Below, piece after piece: positions 1 through 5,244 of a stretch of DNA of 5,244 nucleotides (its first letter is position 1; each line of letters begins with the position of its first letter). A program made the translations under genes and the position numbers. The notes beneath the pieces were generated by a model that was given only the letters and a program-made list of their open reading frames with translations, did not search any database and was not told the origin of the DNA. Source of the DNA: an uncultured Pseudoflavonifractor sp. (GTDB lineage Bacteria > Bacillota > Clostridia > Oscillospirales > Oscillospiraceae). The stretch spans positions 1 through 5,244 of the forward strand of contig CANOHR010000088.1 in assembly GCA_947565875.1 (NCBI GenBank). The letters are read 5' to 3'.

Positions 1-1
1 C

Positions 2-67
2 AATTACATTACGAATGATCCAGATTTTCAAAAAGACACAAGGTTGAATGTCTACACAATGCTATAA
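2..67 (+). CDS. Possible 3' end of an upstream gene (partial, frame uncertain)
   Basis: A frame that enters from the left edge is open for 21 codons and stops at TAA 65-67; it ends in RLNVYTML and its make-up (NDPDFQKDTRLN) looks protein-like. I do not recognise the family. A different frame, open from 19 to TGA 124-126, ends in MAAQAAIKNPR and stops only 7 nt before the terminator stem at 134. Its 3' part is GC-rich like the genes downstream, whereas positions 1-90 are AT-rich. The real gene could therefore end at 67, or at 126 after a frameshift near 58-66. Too little is visible to choose or to assign a function. Confidence 0.3.
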   Translation, partial: NYITNDPDFQKDTRLNVYTML

Positions 68-133
68 ATAGCTATTTCCTCACAATGTACATGGCCGCTC
101 AGGCCGCCATCAAGAACCCCCGCTGAAAAAACG

Positions 134-167
134 AAAAAGGACCGGCCTTTGGGCCGGTCCTTTTTTT
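134..167 (+). terminator. Strong intrinsic terminator of the upstream unit
   Basis: A perfect 14-bp inverted repeat, AAAAAGGACCGGCC at 134-147 and its complement at 152-165, encloses a TTTG loop (148-151). The downstream arm runs into a tract of seven T (161-167). The core GGACCGGCC is very GC-rich. Because the repeat has an A run on the left and a T run on the right, it could also work on the other strand. It separates whatever ends at 67 or 126 from the promoter at 223. Confidence 0.92.
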
Positions 168-222
168 GCGTCACATATTCTGTTATGTGGCTTTAACGCC
201 TCCCAAATCCATGTTCCCAGGC

Positions 223-252
223 TTTACTAATCTCTTTTAAATGTGGTATAAT
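223..252 (+). promoter_or_regulatory. Sigma-A-type promoter with extended -10 for the DUF1836-degV-prmA operon
   Basis: A perfect TATAAT at 247-252 is preceded by TGG (244-246), which gives the TGN extended -10. A -35-like TTTACT lies at 223-228 with an 18-nt spacer. Transcription would begin about 7 nt downstream, near 259, leaving a leader of about 36 nt before the TTG start at 295. The promoter sits directly after the terminator at 134-167, as expected for the head of an operon. I see no convincing operator palindrome. Confidence 0.8.
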
Positions 253-282
253 ACTCCTGCTATCGTCATTTTGAAAACCACT

Positions 283-288
283 GGAGGG
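283..288 (+). promoter_or_regulatory. Ribosome binding site deciding a TTG start
   Basis: GGAGGG lies 6 nt upstream of TTG at 295-297. This rules out the first in-frame ATG at 241, which overlaps the -10 box and lies upstream of the expected transcription start. A second candidate, AAAGGAG at 315-321, lies only 3 nt before ATG 325 and is too close to be the better site. Confidence 0.72.
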
Positions 289-294
289 ACCGGC

Positions 295-831
295 TTGGAG
301 GAACTGAAGGAATTAAAGGAGCGCATGGAGGCTCAGCGGCCTGCGGATTGGGATAGTCTGCCCGATCTGAATCTCTATATGGATCAGGTCATCGGCTATA
401 TGCCCCGGCAACTCATTCAGTATGGGGAGGAGGAGCGGCTGACCTCCGCCATGGTGAATAACTACATTAAGGACGGCCTGCTTCCCAGGGCGGAGGGAAA
501 GCGGTACGGCAAGGTCCACCTGGCCTACCTGACCGCCATCTGCGCGCTGAAGCAGGTGCTGAGCGTCCGGGATGCGGGGAGGCTGGCCGCCCATCATGCC
601 GACGAGGGACCCCGGGAAATGTATGAGCGGTTTTGCGGAGAACTGGATCGGGCCCTGAAGGAGACGGCAGGCCGGTTGGAGACCGACGGAGACCGGGAAG
701 ACCTGCCCCGGCTGGCCCTGACCCTGGCCCTTCGGAGCTATGCCGACAAGCTGGCCTGCGAGCGGGTGATCGACCTTATCCGGGAAACGGAGACAGAGGG
801 AAAGCCCAAAAAAAGCAAAAAGGAGAAATGA
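295..831 (+). CDS. DUF1836 domain-containing protein (MerR-like HTH, putative regulator)
   Basis: The product is 178 residues from the TTG start. Residues about 24-100 carry the DUF1836 signature: a YMPRQL segment, then LTSAMVNNYIKDGLLP (49-64), KRYGKVHLAYLTAICALKQV (69-88) and LS. This resembles the helix-turn-helix and wing of MerR-type DNA-binding domains. The rest (about 105-165) is helical and ends in a lysine-rich tail (170-178, PKKSKKEK). No signal peptide or membrane segment is visible, so it is probably cytosolic. DUF1836 proteins are common in Clostridia and Bacilli, and a DNA-binding role is inferred from the fold; the target is unknown. It is the first gene of the operon, 3 nt before degV, and autoregulation is possible but not shown by the sequence. 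An ATG start at 325 (168 residues) is the alternative. Confidence 0.87.
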   Translation: MEELKELKERMEAQRPADWDSLPDLNLYMDQVIGYMPRQLIQYGEEERLTSAMVNNYIKDGLLPRAEGKRYGKVHLAYLTAICALKQVLSVRDAGRLAAHHADEGPREMYERFCGELDRALKETAGRLETDGDREDLPRLALTLALRSYADKLACERVIDLIRETETEGKPKKSKKEK

Positions 832-834
832 GCC

Positions 835-1707
835 ATGAGTGAGTATGTGATCGTCACCGACTCTGCCGGGGATCTGAACCAGGAGATGGCGGACAAGGCG
901 GGAGTGGAGGTATTGCCCCTCAGCTTTCGGATCCGGGGGGAGGCGCTGGAGGACTATCCTGACAAGCGCGCCATGAGCCCTAAGGAGTTTTATCAGCTTC
1001 TTCGGGAGGGGGAGACCTCTACCACCAACGCGGTAAACATGAGCCAGTATGTGGAGCTTTTGACCCCTGTGCTGGAAGGTGGCAAGGACGTATTGATCCT
1101 GGCCTTCTCCTCGGGCCTTTCCGCCACCTGCCAGTCTGCCGTTATGGCGGCCCAGGAACTGCAAGAGCAGTTTCCGGAGCGGAAGATCTACGTGGTGGAT
1201 ACCCTCTGCGCCTCGCTGGGACAGGGAATGCTGGTATGGTACGCAGGGATGAAAAAGCAGGAGGGTATGGATATCGACGCCCTCCGGGACTGGTGCGAGG
1301 AGAATAAAATGAAGCTGTGCCACTGGTTTACGGTGGATGATCTGATGTATCTGAAGCGGGGAGGCAGGGTCTCTGCTGCTACGGCGGTGGTGGGCACCAT
1401 GCTTCAGATCAAGCCGGTACTCCATGTGGATAATGAGGGGCATTTGATCAATATGGCCAAGGCCAGGGGCCGGAAAGCCTCCCTGGACGCCCTTATTCAA
1501 AAGGTGGTGGATACCGCCATCGACCCGGCGGACCAGGTCATGTTTATCAGCAACAGCGACTGCCGGGAAGACGCGGAGTACGTGGCTGACGGGATCAAGG
1601 AAAGGTGCGGGACCAAGGAGATCCAGATCAGCAGTATCGGCCCTGTCATCGGCTCCCATACGGGGCCGGGGTGCGTGGCTCTGTTCTTCTTCGGCCAGCC
1701 CAGGTGA
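835..1707 (+). CDS. DegV family fatty-acid-binding protein (FakB-like)
   Basis: The protein has 290 residues, the normal DegV length. AGGAGA at 821-826 lies 8 nt before the ATG. Family motifs in order are VTDSAGDL (7-14), TSTTNA (61-66), SSGLSATCQSA (92-102), VDT (121-123), LMYLKRGGRVS (170-180) followed by LQIKPVL (190-196), and IGPVIGSHTGPG (268-279). In characterised FakB proteins a Thr of the TS motif, a Ser in SSGLS and the His near the C-terminus hold the fatty acid carboxylate; T62 or nearby, S93 and H275 are the likely equivalents. FakB proteins present exogenous fatty acids to the kinase FakA so that the acyl-phosphate enters phospholipid synthesis. No FakA-like kinase is in the window, so the partner must be encoded elsewhere. 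It has no signal peptide and is probably cytosolic. Which fatty acid it binds cannot be read from the sequence. The TSTTNA motif differs from the more common TSQPS. Confidence 0.94.
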   Translation: MSEYVIVTDSAGDLNQEMADKAGVEVLPLSFRIRGEALEDYPDKRAMSPKEFYQLLREGETSTTNAVNMSQYVELLTPVLEGGKDVLILAFSSGLSATCQSAVMAAQELQEQFPERKIYVVDTLCASLGQGMLVWYAGMKKQEGMDIDALRDWCEENKMKLCHWFTVDDLMYLKRGGRVSAATAVVGTMLQIKPVLHVDNEGHLINMAKARGRKASLDALIQKVVDTAIDPADQVMFISNSDCREDAEYVADGIKERCGTKEIQISSIGPVIGSHTGPGCVALFFFGQPR

Positions 1708-1712
1708 CGGCT

Positions 1713-2657
1713 ATGAACGACTGGCTGGAGGTGACGGTGGAGACCACCGACAAGGACATGGACGCCCTTGCCGCCCGGCTTACCATGAACGGGGCAGAGG
1801 GGCTGGTGCTGGAAAACGAGACCGATTTCAAGACCTTCCTGGAGCAAAACCGCCAATACTGGGACTATGTGGACGACGCCCTTCTGGAGCGGATGCGCGG
1901 AGTAGCCCGGATCAAGTTCTACGTCACCGACGATGAGGATGGAAAGGCTCTTATGGCCCGGGCGTTGGAGGGGATCGAAAACCCCGTATCCACCGCACCC
2001 ATGAAGGAGGAGGACTGGGCCTACGGCTGGCAGAAATACTACCAGCCTATGGCTGTGGGGGAGAAGGTCTATATCATTCCCGAGTGGGAGCGGGGAAAGA
2101 GTGTGCCTGACGGAAGAACAGCAGTCTATCTGAATCCCGGCCTTACCTTCGGGACCGGCTCCCACGCCTCCACTCAGCTTTGCCTGACGCTGCTGGAAAA
2201 ATATTTGAAGTCCGGTGACGCCGTGCTGGACCTGGGCTGCGGCAGCGGGATCTTATCCATTGCCGCCATAAACCTGGGAGCGGGTCGGGCCCTGGGGGTG
2301 GACATCGATCCTAAGTCGGTGGATGTGGCCTATGAAAACGCCGCCCTGAATGGGATCGGGTCTTCCCGGTATACCGTTCGGGCGGGAAACGTTCTCTCGG
2401 ACAAGGTGCTGGTGGAAGACCTGGCCGGGGAGGGACCCTACCAAATGGTCCTTGCCAATATCGTTGCCGATGTGATCATTCCCCTCTCCGCTCAGGTAGA
2501 GCGGTTCCTGCCCCCGGCGGAGGGCGTGTTTATCTGCTCGGGGATCATTGATACCAGGGCCGATGAGGTGGAAAAAGCGCTAAAAAAGAATGGACTCAGG
2601 ATCCTGGAGCGTATCGAGCGGGACGGCTGGTGCGCCATGGCGGCGGAACCGGCATGA
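1713..2657 (+). CDS. prmA: Ribosomal protein L11 methyltransferase
   Basis: A 314-residue class I SAM-dependent methyltransferase, the usual length for PrmA. It trimethylates amino groups of ribosomal protein L11 in the cytosol. The N-terminal L11-recognition domain (about 1-95) opens with WLEVTVETTDKDMDALAARL, and the linker has DWAYGWQKYYQP (101-112). The catalytic domain shows NPGLTFGTGSHAST (141-154), the SAM-binding DLGCGSGILSIAA (173-185), GVDIDP (195-200), NAALNG (209-214) and the LANIVADVI motif (247-255, the counterpart of the family's ANILADVI). The start at 1713 is chosen over a GTG at 1605 because the N-terminal domain begins there and the longer form would overlap degV by about 100 nt. 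The weak SD AGGTGA (1702-1707) contains the degV stop codon, 5 nt before the ATG, so translation is probably coupled. In many Firmicutes prmA is followed by rsmE, which is not seen here. Confidence 0.96.
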   Translation: MNDWLEVTVETTDKDMDALAARLTMNGAEGLVLENETDFKTFLEQNRQYWDYVDDALLERMRGVARIKFYVTDDEDGKALMARALEGIENPVSTAPMKEEDWAYGWQKYYQPMAVGEKVYIIPEWERGKSVPDGRTAVYLNPGLTFGTGSHASTQLCLTLLEKYLKSGDAVLDLGCGSGILSIAAINLGAGRALGVDIDPKSVDVAYENAALNGIGSSRYTVRAGNVLSDKVLVEDLAGEGPYQMVLANIVADVIIPLSAQVERFLPPAEGVFICSGIIDTRADEVEKALKKNGLRILERIERDGWCAMAAEPA

Positions 2658-3760
2658 GCGGAGGAAAGGCGGAGGTGCGGCCCATCTGCCTGCCCCAAGG
2701 GCGGCGGGTGCTGGCGGTCAGCGATATCCATGGGAACCTGCCCCTTCTGAAGGGCGTTTTGGACAAGGCGGGCTTTTGTGAAAAGGACGTTCTCATTATT
2801 TTGGGGGATATCCTGGAGCGGAACGCCGGGAGTCTGGATACCCTGCGGTATGTGATGGAGTTATCTCGGCAATATACGCTCTACACCCTTTTGGGAAACT
2901 GCGACAATATTATTTTGGCGTTTGTAGACCAATTGTATGACTTCGGCAATGATTTTTATCAGAAGAAGTGGTTGGGAAGGCTGGGGGAAAAGAGCGCTTT
3001 GGTCAGGATGGCTCATCTGGCGGGAGTCCCCATTGAGACCCCGGATGACTACCCGGCGGCCCGAAAGGCCATCGGGGAGGCCTTCCGACCGGAGTTGGAC
3101 TTTCTCCGGGCCCTGCCCCACATCTATGTGAACGAGGACTATCTTTTTGTTCATGGCGGAGTCCCCCGGGAGGATGCTTTGGAGGAGTTGGATGCCTACG
3201 AGTGCATGAAGAACGATCATTTTCTGGAGCAGGGATCCTCCTTCCGCCGCTGGGTGGTGGTAGGGCATACGCCGGTGACCCTTTACCGGGAGGATATTGC
3301 CTCGGCCTCCCCCATCCTGCTCTATGACAGGCACATTGCCAGTATCGACGGAGGCTGCACCCTGAAGCTGGACGGCCAACTCAACGCCCTGATCCTTCCC
3401 CCGGAGCCGGGGGGAGCGTTCTCCTGGGTCTCCTATGACGGCTATCCGGAAAAGCGGGCGTTGGACGGCCAGGAAGGCTCAACAAACTCCCTGAATATCC
3501 GCTGGGGCCGGAGCCGCCTGGAGGTATTGGAGGAGGGGCCGGAACTGTCCCGGTGCCGCCATCTGGAGACGGGGCGGGAACTGGATGTACTTACCGAGTT
3601 TCTCCGCTGGGACAAGGATGGGGTCTGGTGCGAGGACTCCACCGACTACCGCCTGCCGGTAAAGGCGGGGGATCCCCTCACTGTGATCCGGCAGGTCTCC
3701 CAGGGGGCCCTGTGTAAAAAGGATGGGGTCACGGGCTGGTATTTCGGACGTCTGGTTTAA
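2654..3760 (+). CDS. Metallophosphoesterase (calcineurin-like/PPP-type) with C-terminal SH3-like domain
   Basis: The product has 368 residues. The N-terminal two thirds is a calcineurin-like phosphoesterase with a two-metal site: SDIHGN (23-28; D24, H26), GDILER (51-56; D52), GNCDN (81-85; N82), VHGG (166-169; H167), GHTP (204-207; H205) and SIDGG (230-234). GNCD is typical of the YfcE-like branch, whereas VHGG, GHTP and SIDGGC resemble PPP/ApaH-type phosphatases, so the subfamily is uncertain. After about residue 250 comes a linker region, then a Trp-rich stretch ending in YRLPVKAGDPLTVI (332-345) and GVTGWYFGRL (358-367), which looks like a bacterial SH3-like module. No signal peptide or membrane helix is present. 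The ATG overlaps the prmA stop (ATGA), implying translational coupling; a weak SD GGCGGA lies at 2642-2647, and a GTG at 2630 is a less likely start. The substrate is unknown: protein phosphatase or nucleotide hydrolase are both possible. Confidence 0.88.
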   Translation: MSGGKAEVRPICLPQGRRVLAVSDIHGNLPLLKGVLDKAGFCEKDVLIILGDILERNAGSLDTLRYVMELSRQYTLYTLLGNCDNIILAFVDQLYDFGNDFYQKKWLGRLGEKSALVRMAHLAGVPIETPDDYPAARKAIGEAFRPELDFLRALPHIYVNEDYLFVHGGVPREDALEELDAYECMKNDHFLEQGSSFRRWVVVGHTPVTLYREDIASASPILLYDRHIASIDGGCTLKLDGQLNALILPPEPGGAFSWVSYDGYPEKRALDGQEGSTNSLNIRWGRSRLEVLEEGPELSRCRHLETGRELDVLTEFLRWDKDGVWCEDSTDYRLPVKAGDPLTVIRQVSQGALCKKDGVTGWYFGRLV

Positions 3761-3817
3761 AAAAGATATCCGCAAATGCTCCGTTGTAGGGCGCGCCATT
3801 TAGGCAGAGCAAAACCC

Positions 3818-3837
3818 ATATATATATATATATATAT
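3818..3837. repeat. Pure (AT)10 dinucleotide tract upstream of the dehydrogenase
   Basis: Ten uninterrupted AT units fill the 97-nt gap between the phosphoesterase stop and the dehydrogenase start, ending 3 nt before the AAAGGAG ribosome binding site. Such tracts are uncommon in a GC-rich genome and are prone to slippage. The tract offers several overlapping TATATA -10-like hexamers in different registers. A weak -35-like TTTAGG at 3799-3804 would be 16-18 nt away, so the tract may be part of the promoter. No intrinsic terminator is seen between 3761 and 3817, so read-through from the upstream operon is also possible. Confidence 0.9.
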
Positions 3838-3840
3838 TTG

Positions 3841-3847
3841 AAAGGAG
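3841..3847 (+). promoter_or_regulatory. Ribosome binding site of the alcohol dehydrogenase gene
   Basis: AAAGGAG lies 10 nt before ATG 3858 and 13 nt before a second ATG at 3861. The shorter distance favours the first ATG, but both give almost the same protein. Confidence 0.75.
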
Positions 3848-3857
3848 CGGATCCTTT

Positions 3858-5033
3858 ATGATGAACTTTCAATATTACACCCCCACCAGGGTGATCTTTG
3901 GCAAGGGGACCCTGGACCAGGCGGGGGAGCAGGTCAGGGCCTTTGGGGGCAAAAAGGTCCTCATCCACTATGGCGGCGGCAGCGTGAAGCGCACTGGGGT
4001 ACTGGACCGGGTAAAGGCGTCGCTGGAAGCCGCAGGGATAGGATACACAGAGTTGGGGGGCGTGGTCCCCAATCCTCATTTGGGACTTGTGCGGGAGGGC
4101 ATTGCCCTGTGCGAAAAAGAGAGGGTGGACTTCCTCCTTCCCGTGGGGGGCGGCAGCACCATCGACTCCGCCAAGGCCATCGGCTACGGCGTAGCCTGCG
4201 GAGGCGACGTGTGGGACTTCTATGATTTTAAGCGTACCCCCACCGCCTGCCTTCCCATTGGGGCGGTACTTACCATTGCCGCCGCAGGCAGTGAGATGAG
4301 CGATTCCTCCGTTATCACCAATGAGGACGGCGGGATCAAGCGGGGCTGCAACAATGACCTGTGCCGGTGCAAGTTCGCCATTATGGACCCGGAGCTTACC
4401 ATGACCCTCCCCGACTACCAGACTGCCTGCGGCTGCACCGACATCCTGATGCACACCATGGAGCGGTATTTTAACATTGACGAGATGGCCCTTACCGACG
4501 CCCTGGCCGAGGCTCTGATGCGTACCGTTATCGAGGCATCCAAGGCTTTGGTGAAGGAGCCTGATAATTACGAGGCCAGGGCCAACGTAATGTGGGCCAG
4601 CAGCCTTTCCCACAACGGCCTCACCGGCTGCGGCGCGGGGAAGGGGGACTGGGCCTGCCACCGGTTGGAGCATGAGTTGGGCGGTATGTTCGACGTGGCC
4701 CACGGCGCGGGACTGGCCGCCGTCTGGGGGACTTGGGCCCGGTACGTACTGCCTGAGTGCCCTGAGCGCTTTGCCAAATTTGCCGTCAACGTGCTGGGGG
4801 TGGCCCCCCAGGCCGACGACACCGCCACGGCTCTGAAGGGGATCGAGGCCATGGAGGAATTTTACCGGGAGATCAAAATGCCCACCAACCTGAAGGAGTT
4901 GGGGCTGGAGCTTACCGAGGAGCAGGTTCTGGAATTGGCGGAGAAGTGCGACATTGCCACCCGGGGCAATCTGGGGGCCGCCAAGCACCTCGCAAGAGAG
5001 GACATGGCGGAGATCTACCGGAGGGCGAAATAA
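3858..5033 (+). CDS. Iron-containing alcohol dehydrogenase (YqhD/butanol dehydrogenase type)
   Basis: The product has 391 residues, the full length for this family, and begins MMNFQYYTPTRVIFGKGTL, a typical start for NADPH-dependent butanol dehydrogenase (BdhA/YqhD group). Cofactor-binding motifs are YGGGSVKRTG (38-47) and PVGGGSTIDSAKAI (95-108). The four metal ligands known from E. coli YqhD are all present: D195 and H199 in TDILMHTMERYF, H268 in WACHRLEHEL, and H282 in DVAHGAGLA. It should reversibly reduce aldehydes such as butyraldehyde to alcohols in the cytosol, using NADPH or NADH and a catalytic divalent metal (Fe2+ or Zn2+). It contains many cysteines (C164, C169, C171, C191, C193, C258, C267), some next to metal ligands. 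The GGGS loops fit an NAD(P)H enzyme, but the preference for NADPH and the true substrate cannot be settled from sequence alone. The gene stands apart from the upstream operon and ends at the terminator at 5052. Confidence 0.95.
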   Translation: MMNFQYYTPTRVIFGKGTLDQAGEQVRAFGGKKVLIHYGGGSVKRTGVLDRVKASLEAAGIGYTELGGVVPNPHLGLVREGIALCEKERVDFLLPVGGGSTIDSAKAIGYGVACGGDVWDFYDFKRTPTACLPIGAVLTIAAAGSEMSDSSVITNEDGGIKRGCNNDLCRCKFAIMDPELTMTLPDYQTACGCTDILMHTMERYFNIDEMALTDALAEALMRTVIEASKALVKEPDNYEARANVMWASSLSHNGLTGCGAGKGDWACHRLEHELGGMFDVAHGAGLAAVWGTWARYVLPECPERFAKFAVNVLGVAPQADDTATALKGIEAMEEFYREIKMPTNLKELGLELTEEQVLELAEKCDIATRGNLGAAKHLAREDMAEIYRRAK

Positions 5034-5051
5034 GAGGCATATGGCAAATAA

Positions 5052-5082
5052 GAGGGAGGGGCTGAGGCCTCTCCCTTCTTTT
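5052..5082 (+). terminator. Intrinsic terminator after the alcohol dehydrogenase gene
   Basis: An 11-bp stem pairs 5052-5062 with 5067-5077 (two G-T pairs) around a TGAG loop, followed by CTTTT. It begins 18 nt after the stop at 5033. Read on the minus strand, the same stem is followed by TCTTATTT, so it may also stop transcription arriving from the right. Confidence 0.82.
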
Positions 5083-5090
5083 GTGTTGTG

Positions 5091-5243
5091 CTATACCTTC
5101 CCTGTAATTTCTATCGTAAGGTTGACCTTGACGGCTGGTGTATTTTCTCCTTTCACTGGTGCCGTTCTGGGGGACCATTCTTTGACGGCAAAGAATGGCC
5201 CCCCAGACCCCCCAAGAAACCGCCAGGGGGAGAGAGTTTCGAC
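5091..5243 (-). CDS. Possible 3' end of a converging gene, or open frame in a dispersed repeat (partial)
   Basis: On the minus strand a frame enters from the right edge and stays open for 50 codons to a TAG at 5091-5093. It passes through the inverted repeat (FFAVKEWSPRTAPV) and ends in AVKVNLTIEITGKV, which has the alternating pattern of a beta strand. The DNA coding for this tail (about 5091-5150) is less GC-rich than its surroundings. The frame lies in the right position to share the terminator at 5052-5077. I do not recognise the family. The glycine-rich stretch translated from G/C runs argues that it may be repeat DNA and not a gene. Confidence 0.25.
   Translation of the reverse strand, partial: VETLSPWRFLGGSGGPFFAVKEWSPRTAPVKGENTPAVKVNLTIEITGKV
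5166..5207. repeat. Near-perfect 19-bp inverted repeat with ACGG loop
   Basis: The arms 5166-5184 and 5189-5207 pair in 18 of 19 positions, with one A-C mismatch (5174/5199), around an ACGG loop (5185-5188). The core is CCATTCTTTG / CAAAGAATGG, flanked by G5 and C6 runs. No T tract follows, so it is not a standard terminator. Its form resembles REP- or MITE-type dispersed palindromes; copies elsewhere in the genome cannot be checked here. Confidence 0.75.
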
Positions 5244-5244
5244 T

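Noticed and set aside
182..197. GTTA...TAAC inverted repeat upstream of the promoter as an operator
   Set aside because: Only 4 bp per arm with an 8-nt loop, which is expected by chance.
313..1659. Long minus-strand open frame (448 codons) opposite the DUF1836 and degV genes
   Set aside because: It is antisense to two well-supported genes, has a composition rich in His, Pro, Leu and Gly with no recognisable motif, and is explained by GC-rich codon bias on the plus strand.
3778..3810. Possible terminator hairpin between the phosphoesterase and the dehydrogenase
   Set aside because: The GCTC/GAGC arms are only 4 bp and are not followed by a T tract; GGCGCGCC at 3790-3797 is a short palindrome with no loop.
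3729..4988. Long minus-strand open frame (419 codons) opposite the alcohol dehydrogenase
   Set aside because: The plus strand encodes a full-length dehydrogenase with all metal ligands; the antisense frame runs across the AT tract and shows no family motif.
1..5244. CRISPR array, tRNA, rRNA, riboswitch or insertion sequence
   Set aside because: No regularly spaced repeats, no tRNA-like cloverleaf, no rRNA stretch, no riboswitch-like leader and no transposase were recognised; the leader of the operon is only about 36 nt.

Overview
The window looks like a chromosomal segment of a GC-rich gut-type Clostridia (Bacillota), most likely an Oscillospirales member such as the Flavonifractor/Lawsonibacter/Pseudoflavonifractor group. 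This is inferred from the gene content (DUF1836 regulator, DegV, PrmA, YqhD/butanol-dehydrogenase-type ADH), strong GGAGG-type ribosome binding sites and GC-rich codon use. No 16S gene is present to confirm it.

Layout. Positions 1-126 are AT-rich at first and turn GC-rich near 90; they probably hold the end of a gene that begins outside the window. A strong intrinsic terminator (134-167) closes that unit. A sigma-A-type promoter with an extended -10 (223-252) then drives a tight plus-strand operon of four genes: a DUF1836 MerR-like HTH protein (TTG start at 295), a DegV/FakB fatty-acid-binding protein (835), ribosomal protein L11 methyltransferase PrmA (1713), and a metallophosphoesterase with an extra C-terminal SH3-like domain (2654). 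Gene spacings are 3 nt, 5 nt and a 4-nt ATGA overlap, so translation is probably coupled. A 97-nt gap with a pure (AT)10 tract (3818-3837) precedes an iron-type NADPH-dependent alcohol/aldehyde dehydrogenase (3858-5033). A hairpin terminator (5052-5082) follows. The last ~150 nt carry a near-perfect 19-bp inverted repeat inside a minus-strand frame that is open to the window edge and may be the 3' end of a converging gene or part of a dispersed repeat.

How the genes fit together. The four-gene operon mixes regulation (DUF1836), lipid handling (DegV), ribosome modification (PrmA) and phosphoester hydrolysis; it reads as housekeeping co-transcription rather than one pathway. The dehydrogenase is a separate or read-through unit and would act in reducing aldehydes during fermentation. 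I saw no clear sign of a novel multi-gene system. The points most worth a second look are the phosphoesterase-SH3 fusion, the AT tract in front of the dehydrogenase, the inverted repeat with its open frame at the right edge, and the frame switch at the left edge.
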